This document shows, piece after piece, positions 36,890 to 45,206 of a DNA stretch of 64,000 nt. Within the stretch, counting starts at the first letter, position 1. Each line of letters begins with the position of its first letter. This stretch comes from Cytobacillus luteolus (GTDB taxonomy: Bacteria > Bacillota > Bacilli > Bacillales > Bacillaceae_L): assembly GCF_017873715.1 (NCBI RefSeq), contig NZ_JAGGKM010000001.1, forward strand, positions 744,001-808,000, written 5' to 3'. The position numbers and the translations under genes are program-made. The notes beneath the pieces are model-generated. The model was not told where the DNA came from. It did not search any database and saw only the letters and a list, made by a program, of their open reading frames with translations.

Positions 36890-37303
36890 ATGGCAATTAT
36901 TTCTGAATCAAAAATAGGAGAAACTCCATTTCAAAAACTAATAGGGCATAACAAACATCTAATGGAAGCATGGGCAGGGTTAGGGAGTGTGCTAGAAAAA
37001 GAGGGTCTCTTAACAGCAAAGTTAAAAGAGCAAGTGAGAAGAACACTTGCACAGAAAAATGGATGTGAATATTGTAAAGCAAAAGGTAAACCTAAAGCTG
37101 AAACGTTTGATGAAAAAACCTCTATTGCAGTGGGATTTTCAGAAGTCTTTTTATCTTATCCAAATGGGAATATACCGGACTATGCTTTCAATATTTTAAA
37201 AGAGCAATTTTCTGAACCTGAAATTAGTGAATTATGTGCATTTATCTGTTTCACTATCGCCCAACAATACTTTGGGGCAATGATGAAACTACTACCAGAA
37301 TGA
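36890..37303 (+). CDS. Carboxymuconolactone decarboxylase-like (AhpD-type) protein
   Basis: 137 residues from the ATG at 36890 with AAGGAGGAG 7 nt upstream; the upstream 17 codons of open frame lack a site. The CxxC with following acidic/basic residues (GCEYCKAKG) is the redox motif of AhpD-like CMD proteins. The helical repeat layout fits (VRRTLAQKN ... AFICFTIAQQYFGAMM). Likely disulfide reductase or peroxidase-related. Divergent from the Lrp-like regulator, its probable controller. Confidence 0.85.
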   Translation: MAIISESKIGETPFQKLIGHNKHLMEAWAGLGSVLEKEGLLTAKLKEQVRRTLAQKNGCEYCKAKGKPKAETFDEKTSIAVGFSEVFLSYPNGNIPDYAFNILKEQFSEPEISELCAFICFTIAQQYFGAMMKLLPE

Positions 37304-37307
37304 AAAG

Positions 37308-37380
37308 CTTTTACACTTTAAACGAGTGGGGGCCTGACCCCCGGTGCGTTAACGCTTTACCGTGATCGGGGTCAGGCCCC
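37308..37380. repeat. Palindromic repeat copy 15
   Basis: Complete unit (37328-37380) preceded by a centre remnant (TTTTACACTTTAAACGAG) from a lost first unit. It fills the gap between convergent AhpD-like and VOC genes. Confidence 0.92.
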
Positions 37381-37384
37381 AATC

Positions 37385-37774
37385 TCAGTTAGAAAAGATT
37401 TCATGAATATTACCATCGGGATCAGCAAAGAAGGCAGTCGTTTGGCCCCATGGCATGGCACTTGGAGCTTTCACAGGTGTAGCTCCTTTTGAAACAATTT
37501 CTTCAAATGTCTTTTGAACATCTGCTGGAGAGTCACAAGGGAAAGCAAGTTCAAATGCTTGTCCATTTTTCTCGTCCTGATAAGATGGATGGCCACCTGT
37601 TACTTGAGTCATAATCTCTCTATTGCATATAGCAAACCGAGCACCCTCAGACTCAAATTCAACATAATTATCCATATCACTTTTTATCTCAAAACCAAGA
37701 ACATCTTTGTAGAAGTTTTTCATCGTAGGTACATCTTTTGTTAAGATTGTGATTAATGCAATTTGAGCTTTCAT
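37385..37774 (-). CDS. VOC-family protein
   Basis: 129 residues from the ATG at 37774 (GGAG upstream). Single glyoxalase/bleomycin-resistance fold: ILTKDVPTMKNFYKDVLGFEI ... FFADPDGNIHEIFSN, with the terminal metal-ligand Glu in HEIF. One of five VOC genes in this window. Substrate unknown. Confidence 0.85.
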   Translation of the reverse strand: MKAQIALITILTKDVPTMKNFYKDVLGFEIKSDMDNYVEFESEGARFAICNREIMTQVTGGHPSYQDEKNGQAFELAFPCDSPADVQKTFEEIVSKGATPVKAPSAMPWGQTTAFFADPDGNIHEIFSN

Positions 37775-37856
37775 TACTATCACTCCAAATCGATTATTTA
37801 AATGATTTACATTTACATAATAACCTAAAATTTCCACTAGCTTCAATTTAAATTTT

Positions 37857-37908
37857 GGGGCCTGACCCCCGGTGCGTTAAAGCTTTAACGCGGTGGGGGT
37901 CAGGTCCC
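37857..37908. repeat. Palindromic repeat copy 16
   Basis: Lies between divergent VOC and AraC-type starts. Centre is the perfect palindrome GCGTTAAAGCTTTAACGC; the right arm has one change (GGGGGTCAGGTCCC). Followed by GTCATATTT. Confidence 0.94.
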
Positions 37909-37985
37909 GTTCGTCATATTTGCAGGATTTGGGATGTTTTAGGAGAATAAGAGAAGAGTGTTATTTTTAGGAGTTAGGTGGTTTT

Positions 37986-38774
37986 ATGGGAAATACGATT
38001 GATCAAGAGGTAGCAGTTGCAAAGGCAATTGAATATATGAAAGAGAATTTAGATAAGGACATCACTTCAGAAGAGTTGGCGAGACGGGTGGGGTATAGCC
38101 CCTTTCATTTTTCAAGGATATTTAAGGAGATTACAGGTGTGTCCCCACGACATTTTTTGTCGGCATTGCGGATTGAATCAGGGAAGAGAGTCCTGGTAAA
38201 TTCATCTTCATCATCTGTCTTAAAAGCACTCCTAACAGTGGGTTTTAAGAGTTTGGGAACATTTAGTAGTAAGTTTAAACATTTTGTAGGTTTGTCCCCA
38301 AAGCAATTTCAATTGAGCACAGAGGAGTTAACTGATTTTATTAATCACTTTGGTAAGTCACAGACTGCTTCGCATCTAGAAGTAGGTAAGCCTCCAATGT
38401 TGACTTGCAAACTCGAGGTGCCGGTAAATTTTAAGGGTGTCATTTTTGTCGGACTTTTTCCAAGACCCATTCCTGACCAAAAGCCCATTGTAGGGACTGC
38501 TTTTACCCAGCAACAAACGAGCTGTACATTTTCAGAGATTCCGCCTGGAAGTTATTTTTTGTTAGTAACAGCTATAAAAATAAGCTTGAACCCTAGAGAT
38601 TATTTTTTACTTGATACGGCACTCAGAGGAAAGTATGACAAGATGATTGAGGTCAGGGAAGATACTCGGTTGGAATTAAAGCTTACATTACGAGAACCGG
38701 TGCCTTCAGATCCGCCAATATTAATTAATCTGCCGAAGTTATTACTTGAAAAAGAAAGAAATAAAGCAAACTAG
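37986..38774 (+). CDS. AraC-family transcription regulator
   Basis: 262 residues. The double HTH is N-terminal (AIEYMKENLDKDITSEELAR, VGYSPFHFSRIFKEITGVSP, then SLGTFSSKFKHFVGLSPKQF), and a C-terminal half of about 140 residues is unlike the usual cupin or GyrI sensor but may be a beta-rich effector domain. Sixty base pairs downstream start two VOC genes on the same strand, which it probably controls. Confidence 0.87.
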   Translation: MGNTIDQEVAVAKAIEYMKENLDKDITSEELARRVGYSPFHFSRIFKEITGVSPRHFLSALRIESGKRVLVNSSSSSVLKALLTVGFKSLGTFSSKFKHFVGLSPKQFQLSTEELTDFINHFGKSQTASHLEVGKPPMLTCKLEVPVNFKGVIFVGLFPRPIPDQKPIVGTAFTQQQTSCTFSEIPPGSYFLLVTAIKISLNPRDYFLLDTALRGKYDKMIEVREDTRLELKLTLREPVPSDPPILINLPKLLLEKERNKAN

Positions 38775-38833
38775 AAGAATTTTTAGGATTCAATGATTGA
38801 TAAACTAAAGCTATGAAAAAAGGAGATGAATAT

Positions 38834-39187
38834 ATGATAAACAGTGTGTGTGTATTAACCATTAAAGTCGACAATATTCAGGCAGCCATCGATTTTTATA
38901 CAAATGTATTGGATTTCAACGTTTCAAAGTATTATGGGGAGAAGATTGTTAGTTTACAACATGAAGCGGTTCCGATTGTTTTAGAGGAGACCGAGCACCA
39001 ACTTTTAGGAAATAGACAGGGTGTGTTACTTGGCCTACTTTCACAAGATATTGAACAAGATTTTTCACAGTTAAAGGCAAAAGGAGTTAAGGTTCTTTTT
39101 GATGAGCCGAAACCGTGTCCACCGGGGCGATATTTTGTCATTGAGGATCCTTCGAGGAACGAAATCGAACTAGTACAATTTTTATAA
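38834..39187 (+). CDS. VOC-family protein
   Basis: 117 residues from the ATG at 38834 (AAAGGAG 8 nt upstream). VLTIKVDNIQAAIDFYTNVLDF opening and the end YFVIEDPSRNEIELVQFL with the ligand Glu. A single glyoxalase-fold module. It forms a unit with the AraC-type regulator before it and another VOC gene after it (12 bp). Confidence 0.87.
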   Translation: MINSVCVLTIKVDNIQAAIDFYTNVLDFNVSKYYGEKIVSLQHEAVPIVLEETEHQLLGNRQGVLLGLLSQDIEQDFSQLKAKGVKVLFDEPKPCPPGRYFVIEDPSRNEIELVQFL

Positions 39188-39199
39188 GGGTGAATTAAT

Positions 39200-39595
39200 A
39201 TGATATATGAAATGACTGTTCAAGTCCGTGTTTCATCGATGGTTGAGGGGCAAAAGTGGTATCAAACTCTGTTAAATAGAGAGCCTGATTTTGTTCCACA
39301 TGATGGGTTTGCAGAATGGGAGCTTATCCCGGGTTGCTGGTTACAGGTTGCAGAGGGGACTCCTTTAGAGGGAAGTGGACCTATACGGCTAGGTGTAAAT
39401 AGCATAGAATCCGAGCGCGATAGATTAGTGAAAGAGCTTGAATTAGAGAAGTTTCAAATTCATGGTCGAGAAGAAGTTCCAGTAAGATGGGCCACTTTTA
39501 CAGATCCATGGGGGAACCGGATTGGATTCTTTGAATATGTTGACCTTGTGGAAATGGAAGAAAGAGTGAGTCGGATTGAAAATGTAATGAAATAA
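39200..39595 (+). CDS. VOC-family protein
   Basis: 131 residues, second VOC gene of the AraC-VOC-VOC unit. Opening MTVQVRVSSMVEGQKWYQTL; a ligand-type Glu in FAEWELIPGCWLQV; ending FTDPWGNRIGFFEYV plus a short helical tail EERVSRIENVMK. Immediately after its stop codon the remains of an esterase gene begin. Confidence 0.85.
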   Translation: MIYEMTVQVRVSSMVEGQKWYQTLLNREPDFVPHDGFAEWELIPGCWLQVAEGTPLEGSGPIRLGVNSIESERDRLVKELELEKFQIHGREEVPVRWATFTDPWGNRIGFFEYVDLVEMEERVSRIENVMK

Positions 39596-39597
39596 GC

Positions 39598-39720
39598 GTG
39601 GTGCTTCAATGGGAGGCTATATCTCCTTATATTCATAGCTAAGTATCCGTAGGTGTTTGGTAAGGTAGGAGCATTTTCACCAATCATTGCTTTTGCAAAA
39701 AATGACTACATGGACTTTTT
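39598..39720 (+). pseudogene. Remnant of a PF00756-type esterase gene
   Basis: One frame reads GASMGGYISLYS, with the nucleophile-elbow pattern of the Fes/YbbA-type putative esterases, then stops. After a 1-nt shift the next reads AKYP, stop, VFGKVGAFSPIIAFAKNDY. In functional relatives these segments are continuous (G.SMGG..SLY.A.KYP.VFGK.GAFSP). Only about 40 codons remain, with a frameshift and a stop, no start and no end. Confidence 0.7.
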
Positions 39721-39732
39721 AAAAAATATATC

Positions 39733-39775
39733 AAGAACGAGGATCGTATACTAAACGGTCCTCGTTCTTATATTT
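39733..39775 (+). terminator. Intrinsic terminator
   Basis: AAGAACGAGGA pairs with TCCTCGTTCTT, followed by ATATTTG. It ends the AraC-VOC-VOC region after the esterase remnant. Confidence 0.78.
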
Positions 39776-39841
39776 GTTTACAAAGAAAAAATAGATTGCC
39801 AATTACGAAATAGCATGTTATTGTATCAAATGTAACTATTC

Positions 39842-39862
39842 AAATCGTAAGTATTACGGTTT
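39842..39862. promoter_or_regulatory. Zur box 1
   Basis: Core AATCGTAAGTATTACGGTT, one change from a symmetrical AAATCGTAA-N3-TTACGATTT element, the Zur operator pattern of Bacillus. It lies 96 bp before the ZagA-type start. Confidence 0.85.
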
Positions 39863-39918
39863 ACGAATTGTGAAATTACATAGTCATTACGAGTATTTCT
39901 AGATTTATTTTAGTTTTT

Positions 39919-39939
39919 AAATCGTAATAATTTCGTTTT
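39919..39939. promoter_or_regulatory. Zur box 2
   Basis: Core AATCGTAATAATTTCGTTT; the left half is perfect and the right half has one change. It ends just before AAGAGGAG, the ribosome binding site. Two boxes also precede yciC/zagA in Bacillus subtilis. Confidence 0.8.
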
Positions 39940-39957
39940 AAGAGGAGTTTTTATATT

Positions 39958-41142
39958 ATGAAAAAAGTACCTGTAACAGTGTTGAGTGGATATTTAGGGT
40001 CTGGCAAAACGACTTTGCTAAATCATATTTTACAAAACAGAGAAGACAAAAAAGTAGCCGTTATCGTGAATGATATGAGTGAAATTAATATTGATGCATC
40101 ACTCGTGAAGCAAGGTGGATTTTCACGTACGGAAGAAAAACTTGTTGAAATGCAGAATGGATGTATTTGTTGTACGTTAAGAGAAGACTTAATTAAAGAG
40201 GTAGAAAAGCTTGCAAAATTAGGTGATATTGATTATATCGTCATTGAATCTACAGGTATTAGTGAGCCTGTTCCAGTAGCTCAAACGTTTACGTATGTTG
40301 ATGAAAATCTTGGGATTGATTTGTCAGAGTTTTGTCGTCTAGATACGATGGTAACCGTTGTGGATGCGAATCGTTTTTGGCATGATTTTGCCTCAGGAGA
40401 AACTTTGTTAGACAGAAAGGAAGCAACCGATGAAACGGATACTAGAGAAGTCGTTGACCTCTTAATTGATCAGATTGAGTTTGCCAATGTGATTTTGTTA
40501 AATAAAATCGATTTAGTTGCAGTCGAGGATGTTGCTGAATTAAAGGCTGTTATTCAAAAGCTTAACCCGGATGCTAAAATCATTGAAACTGATCACTCTC
40601 GATTGGCTCTAGGGGAAGTTCTAGATACAAAGATGTTTGATTTTGATAGAGCTAGCCAAAGTGCGGGATGGATTAAGGAGTTAAACCATGAACATATTCC
40701 AGAAACAGAGGAGTATGGAATTTCGTCGTTTGTTTACCGGAGAAGGAAGCCATTTCATCCTGAGCGCCTAATGAATTGGCTGGAGAATTGGCCTGTTGAT
40801 GTTGTAAGGGCGAAGGGGTTTATGTGGGTTGCAACCAGAAATAATATTGCGGGACTACTATCACAGGCAGGACCTTCCATTATGCTACAAGGAGCAGGTG
40901 AATGGGTGGCTGCCTACCCAGAGCATGAAATACAGCAAATCTTAGCAGATGAGCCTGAATTGAAAGAAAAATGGGACGATGTTTATGGAGACCGGATGAA
41001 CGAGTTGGTCATGATAGGCATTGACATGAACCAAGAAGAAATTGAAAAATCCTTAGATACCTGTCTTCTAACTACAGAGGAACTTAAGTTAGATTGGCAA
41101 TCCTTTCACGATCCTCTACCGTCTTATAATGTGACAGAATAA
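39958..41142 (+). CDS. zagA: COG0523 GTPase, zinc metallochaperone (ZagA/YciC-like)
   Basis: 394 residues, the length of ZagA. Walker [16 protein letters not shown], the metal-binding CxCC in [12 protein letters not shown], Walker B region [10 protein letters not shown] and base motif NKIDLV. A C-terminal CobW domain begins near [18 protein letters not shown]. ZagA delivers zinc to essential enzymes such as FolE under zinc starvation and is repressed by Zur. The two Zur boxes upstream support the same control here. Confidence 0.92.
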   Translation: MKKVPVTVLSGYLGSGKTTLLNHILQNREDKKVAVIVNDMSEINIDASLVKQGGFSRTEEKLVEMQNGCICCTLREDLIKEVEKLAKLGDIDYIVIESTGISEPVPVAQTFTYVDENLGIDLSEFCRLDTMVTVVDANRFWHDFASGETLLDRKEATDETDTREVVDLLIDQIEFANVILLNKIDLVAVEDVAELKAVIQKLNPDAKIIETDHSRLALGEVLDTKMFDFDRASQSAGWIKELNHEHIPETEEYGISSFVYRRRKPFHPERLMNWLENWPVDVVRAKGFMWVATRNNIAGLLSQAGPSIMLQGAGEWVAAYPEHEIQQILADEPELKEKWDDVYGDRMNELVMIGIDMNQEEIEKSLDTCLLTTEELKLDWQSFHDPLPSYNVTE

Positions 41143-41143
41143 T

Positions 41144-41202
41144 GTCTTTTGGGGCCTGACCCCCGGCGCGTTAAAGCTTTAACGCAGCGGGGGTCAGGCC
41201 CC
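41144..41202. repeat. Palindromic repeat copy 17
   Basis: Left outer motif ATGTC lies right at the zagA stop codon. The right arm is followed by TTTTTTTA, so this copy has every part of an intrinsic terminator. Confidence 0.95.
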
Positions 41203-41296
41203 TTTTTTTATTTACATTTATTTATTTAAACTCTACTTACTAGATTCAAATTAACATGATATATTTGTTAAATGAGTTAAATTTTGGGAGGTATTT

Positions 41297-42739
41297 ATGA
41301 AAAAGGTTCTGCTTCTATTATTTGTGGTTTTATTTATTCTACCAAGTAACAAATCTTTGGCTGCGGAGGTTTCAAACGAAAAGCTTAAAGAGCTTGACCG
41401 GTTCATAGAAGAACAAAGAAAGGAAAATGGTCTAGCTGGTGTAGCTTATGCGATTGTAAGTCAGGAGGAAGTTATATATAGTAGAGCATTTGGATCTGCA
41501 AATCTAACAGAAAGCATGGAAACGACGACACCAGTTATCATAGGGTCAACAAGTAAGGCCTTTACCGCTTTGTCTGTTATTCAGCTAGTTGAGAATGGAG
41601 CAATTAGTCTCGATGAATCGATTGCTACATACTTGCCAGCCTTTGCTGGTACTGAAAAAGAGAAGATCACAATTAGAAACCTGCTGCATCATACTAGCGG
41701 TCTTCCGACAATGGCTGGTTTAGTATTGGTAGCAAATAGTAAAGATAAATTTCTATATGATACGATTGAACTTGTGAAGGATGTGGAACTTGCTCATGAG
41801 GTTGGTGAGGAATTCGAATATAGTAATATAAATTATATTCTTCTTTCAGCAATTGTAGAGTATACAAGTGGAATACCATACGCAGAGTATGTTAGTCGTA
41901 ATATCTTATCTCCTTTACAATTAGAGAATACCTATGTTCATCTAAAAGATGCTAAAAATGTATCACCAGGACATGCACCCTGGTTTGGCTTTTCATTACC
42001 TACAAAGGTTCCATATTATGAAAATGCAATCGCGAGTGGGTATATGATTTCATCTGCTGAAGATATGGCTCTATTTTTAAAAGCACACATGATGGAAAAT
42101 AGTATTATTTCTGGTGATATGATTAAACACTTACATGCTGGGGTAGCACCTATCGGTTTTATGGAAAATGCAAGCTATGGAATGGGCTGGTTTGAGAGAG
42201 ATCTTTTTGGACAAAAGCTTATTGGGCATGGTGGAGATATCCCATCTACAGGCTCATCCGACATGTATTATTTACCTGAACAAAACGTTGGCGTTGTTGT
42301 GGTTTCTAATACACATAATGGCCAGTTTGTTCCTGGGAATGTACATGAGATAACGGAGGGAATCATTGCGCATCTTCTTAATGAAACACCTATTAAAGAA
42401 GAGGGAATGAGCTTTTCAAAGTATTATACATTTTTTAATATTATTGTAGGATTAGTACTTGTCCTAACTTTAGGTTCTTTTTATTTCTTAATAAAAAGAA
42501 AGATTTCCACCAACAAGATTTTATTATCACTTTCGATTTTAATACAGATTATTATCCCAATTTCCTTTTACCTATCCGTACCTTTACTATTAAAAGCACC
42601 TTGGGAAGCTGCTTTTATCTTACAACCTGATTTAATAACGTGCTTGTTTATCTTTTTCACATTACTTTTCATAAGAGGGATTTGGTTATCGGTTCTCGTT
42701 TTTGTACAGAAAAAGAGTGAAAGCGTACTAAAAATTTGA
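41297..42739 (+). CDS. Serine beta-lactamase-like hydrolase with C-terminal membrane domain
   Basis: 480 residues. Signal peptide (KKVLLLLFVVLFILPSNKSLA), then a class C/PBP4*-like domain with SxxK in GSTSKAFTAL, YxN in YSNINYILL and HxG in GHGGDIPSTG. Residues 370-475 contain three to four membrane helices (FNIIVGLVLVLTLGSFYFLI and others), so the enzyme is membrane-tethered outside. Likely a peptidase or esterase acting on cell-wall peptides; resistance is not implied. Confidence 0.88.
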   Translation: MKKVLLLLFVVLFILPSNKSLAAEVSNEKLKELDRFIEEQRKENGLAGVAYAIVSQEEVIYSRAFGSANLTESMETTTPVIIGSTSKAFTALSVIQLVENGAISLDESIATYLPAFAGTEKEKITIRNLLHHTSGLPTMAGLVLVANSKDKFLYDTIELVKDVELAHEVGEEFEYSNINYILLSAIVEYTSGIPYAEYVSRNILSPLQLENTYVHLKDAKNVSPGHAPWFGFSLPTKVPYYENAIASGYMISSAEDMALFLKAHMMENSIISGDMIKHLHAGVAPIGFMENASYGMGWFERDLFGQKLIGHGGDIPSTGSSDMYYLPEQNVGVVVVSNTHNGQFVPGNVHEITEGIIAHLLNETPIKEEGMSFSKYYTFFNIIVGLVLVLTLGSFYFLIKRKISTNKILLSLSILIQIIIPISFYLSVPLLLKAPWEAAFILQPDLITCLFIFFTLLFIRGIWLSVLVFVQKKSESVLKI

Positions 42740-42752
42740 TGGTAACCATTTT

Positions 42753-42791
42753 GAACCACATGACAATAGTGACTGTCATGTGGTTTTTTTA
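42753..42791 (+). terminator. Intrinsic terminator
   Basis: AACCACATGACA pairs with TGTCATGTGGTT around ATAGTGAC, followed by TTTTTT. Confidence 0.9.
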
Positions 42792-42901
42792 GAATGAAAA
42801 TTCAGTTGTAATTTTAAGATAACCGATAGGTAATAATGTAAAGGTTATATTAAGATTTTTATTTAAGCCTTGAGAGTCATTCGTAAGGAATGCTACACTT
42901 T

Positions 42902-42944
42902 CAATATCGGTTTTCAATATCATTTACCGATATTGGTAAAAATG
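42902..42944 (+). promoter_or_regulatory. Overlapping dyads before the padR-chrA unit
   Basis: CATTTACC-GATATT-GGTAAAAATG at 42921-42944 is a near palindrome. It overlaps a wider pair CAATATCGG (42902-42910) / CCGATATTG (42927-42935). Located 16 bp before the padR-type start; a likely autoregulatory operator. Confidence 0.6.
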
Positions 42945-42959
42945 ATTGGGGGTGCTTGT

Positions 42960-43268
42960 TTGGAAGAAAAGGTATTACGAAAACTCTTTCTTGGGTTTAT
43001 CCATATTCATATTTTACATCATGCGAAGGAACATCCTGTTTTCGGAGCATGGATGGTTGAAGAGCTTAGGGAGCATGGATATAACATCAGTTCAGGCACC
43101 CTTTATCCGATCCTTCATTCGATGGAAGCAGATGGACTATTGCATCGGGAAGATCGAAATGTTGAAGGGAAAATACGAAAGTATTACACGACCACGGAAA
43201 AAGGGAATAGTGTCTTAGTTGAAGCCAGAAAAAAAGCGTATGAACTGTTCAAAGAAATTAAAGGCTGA
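42960..43268 (+). CDS. PadR-family transcription regulator
   Basis: 102 residues from the TTG at 42960 with GGGGGTG 5 nt upstream; the open frame runs 30 codons upstream but without a site. Winged-helix core HILHHAKEHPVFGAWMVEEL ... NISSGTLYPILHSMEADGL and the wing EGKIRKYYTTTEKG. It starts the unit with chrA (17 bp gap). PadR-type repressors of chromate operons are known in Gram-positives, so control of chrA is a fair inference. Confidence 0.9.
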   Translation: MEEKVLRKLFLGFIHIHILHHAKEHPVFGAWMVEELREHGYNISSGTLYPILHSMEADGLLHREDRNVEGKIRKYYTTTEKGNSVLVEARKKAYELFKEIKG

Positions 43269-43285
43269 AAAAGAAAGGTGAGACG

Positions 43286-44479
43286 ATGAAACACGAAAAG
43301 AAGAGTGGTTTACAAGTGCTGATAGAGATTTTACTCGTATCAACAAGGCTTGGATTTACCTCATTTGGAGGACCAGTTGCTCATTTAGGTTATTTTCATA
43401 ATGAATATATCCGAAGAAGAAATTGGATGGATGAAAAAAGCTATGCAGATTTGGTGGCATTGTGTCAGTTCCTTCCAGGACCTGCTAGTAGTCAGGTTGG
43501 AATTGGAATTGGTGTCATGCGGGCAGGAGTACTAGGAGGAATTGTCTCATTTATTGGGTTCACCTTACCTTCTGTTATAGCGTTAATTATATTTGCCATG
43601 ATTCTACAAGGATTTGATGTTGGGGAAGCTGGATGGATTCATGGGTTAAAGCTTGTAGCAGTAGCAGTTGTTGCTCATGCGATTTTAGGGATGGCGGAAA
43701 AATTAACACCAGATTTAAAACGAAAAGCTATTGCACTGTTTGCGTTAGTAGGAACACTATTATGGCAAACTGCATTTACACAAGTTGGCGTCATCTTAAT
43801 TGCAGGATTTGTAGGTTATCTACTATATAAAGGCCAGACAGATAAGGATGAAAGTAGAGTTCAATTTCCGATTTCTCGTACGTTTGGTGCTGTGTGTTTA
43901 GCTCTATTTTTTGGATTATTAATTTTACTTCCTATTTTACGAGAAATGACTAGTTTGAATTGGGTAGCTATGTTTGATAGTTTTTATCGCTCAGGTTCAC
44001 TTGTGTTTGGTGGAGGGCATGTTGTGTTACCGTTACTAGAGCGTGAATTTGTCCCGACCGGATGGATGAGCGAAGAAGCATTCTTGGCTGGATATGGTGC
44101 GACTCAAGCAGTTCCAGGTCCATTGTTTACATTTGCTGCCTATCTCGGAACAGTTATTAGTGGTTGGCAAGGGGGATTACTAGCAACTGTAGCGATTTTC
44201 CTACCAGCATTTTTATTAGTACTGGGGACTCTACCTTTTTGGGATACATTACGTCGCAATGAGAAAATAAGGGGAGCCTTGATGGGAGTGAACGCCGCAG
44301 TTGTAGGGATACTAATTTCTGCGTTTTACCTACCTATCTGGACTAGTTCAATCCTAGCTCCAATCGACTTCGCCTTTGCAGCTGTATTATTTAGCATGCT
44401 CGTCTTCTGGAAATTACCACCATGGATCATTGTAGTAATAGGAGCACTGGGTGGGCTCGTACTAGGATTGCTATTTTAA
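43286..44479 (+). CDS. chrA: Chromate transporter, long-chain CHR family
   Basis: 397 residues. Two homologous halves: FTSFGGPVAHLGYFHNEYIR ... CQFLPGPASSQVGIGIG in the first and LVFGGGHVVLPLLEREFV ... QAVPGPLFTFAAYLG in the second. About ten membrane helices. Members export chromate driven by the proton gradient. AAAGGTGAG precedes the ATG; cotranscribed with the PadR-type regulator. Confidence 0.93.
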   Translation: MKHEKKSGLQVLIEILLVSTRLGFTSFGGPVAHLGYFHNEYIRRRNWMDEKSYADLVALCQFLPGPASSQVGIGIGVMRAGVLGGIVSFIGFTLPSVIALIIFAMILQGFDVGEAGWIHGLKLVAVAVVAHAILGMAEKLTPDLKRKAIALFALVGTLLWQTAFTQVGVILIAGFVGYLLYKGQTDKDESRVQFPISRTFGAVCLALFFGLLILLPILREMTSLNWVAMFDSFYRSGSLVFGGGHVVLPLLEREFVPTGWMSEEAFLAGYGATQAVPGPLFTFAAYLGTVISGWQGGLLATVAIFLPAFLLVLGTLPFWDTLRRNEKIRGALMGVNAAVVGILISAFYLPIWTSSILAPIDFAFAAVLFSMLVFWKLPPWIIVVIGALGGLVLGLLF

Positions 44480-44491
44480 TTTGTGTCTTGA

Positions 44492-44543
44492 GGGGCCTGA
44501 CCCCCAATGCGTTAAAGCTTTAATGCGGCGGGGGTCAGGCCCC
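44492..44543. repeat. Palindromic repeat copy 18
   Basis: Complete, with left outer motif TGTGTC following the chrA stop. Fills the gap between convergent chrA and acetyltransferase genes. Confidence 0.95.
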
Positions 44544-44548
44544 TCATT

Positions 44549-45064
44549 TTATTTATTCCATTCTTCTCTTAAGACTGCATAGTAATACTCATCCCACCAT
44601 CCATCTCCAGCAGGTATGCACTTCTTGAAATAGCCTTCTTTACGCATTCCGATTTTCTCCATAATTCTATATGACGCAATGTTTTCTGGTTGGCAAGTTG
44701 CCACGATACGGTGTAGGTGTAACTCTTCAAATGCATAGCCTAAAACAGCTTTTGCAGCTTCAGAAGCATACCCCTTACCATAGTAGTTAGAGTTAAATAC
44801 CCAACCGATTTCATATGTATGATCACCAAAATATTTATGAAAGACGATATGCCCGATAAGTTTATCTGTTTTGGTTAAGATAACTGGAAAGTACTTTGCA
44901 TGCTCACCTTGATTCTCCTTAACAAACTTCTTGGCTTGCTCCTCGGAAAAGACACCCTCTGGTATATACGTCATAATAGTAGGGTCTGACGTATACTCGT
45001 ATACTGCTTCCCAATCCTTCTCTTCAAATTCACGTACAACTAAACGCTCTGTTGTAAAATACAT
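44549..45064 (-). CDS. GNAT N-acetyltransferase
   Basis: 171 residues starting FTTERLVVREFEEKDWEAVYEY. Acetyl-CoA loop NSNYYGKGYASEAAKAVLGY and ATCQPENIASYRIMEKIGMR show the RimJ-type fold. AAGGGGA lies 7 nt before the ATG. Substrate unknown. Confidence 0.9.
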   Translation of the reverse strand: MYFTTERLVVREFEEKDWEAVYEYTSDPTIMTYIPEGVFSEEQAKKFVKENQGEHAKYFPVILTKTDKLIGHIVFHKYFGDHTYEIGWVFNSNYYGKGYASEAAKAVLGYAFEELHLHRIVATCQPENIASYRIMEKIGMRKEGYFKKCIPAGDGWWDEYYYAVLREEWNK

Positions 45065-45145
45065 ACGAACTATCCCCTTACCAAAAATTTCTCACTACTT
45101 TTTGTTCGACAACAAGGTAAGATTTTCCTCCTAAATATGTCTTGA

Positions 45146-45197
45146 GGGGCCTGACCCCCAGTGCGTTAAAGCTTTAACGTACTGGGGGTCAGGCCCC
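45146..45197. repeat. Palindromic repeat copy 19
   Basis: Complete, left outer motif ATATGTC. Lies between two genes on the minus strand, 9 bp beyond the GT2 stop codon. Confidence 0.95.
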
Positions 45198-45206
45198 ACA
45201 TTAGAG

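Noticed and set aside
37385-39595. The VOC genes as antibiotic-resistance genes (fosfomycin or bleomycin)
   Set aside because: They share only the general VOC fold; no specific FosB or bleomycin-binding motifs are evident, so no resistance function is claimed.
41297-42739. Beta-lactamase resistance gene
   Set aside because: SxxK, YxN and HxG motifs fit PBP4*/esterase-like proteins as well, and the membrane-domain fusion is typical of non-resistance homologues.
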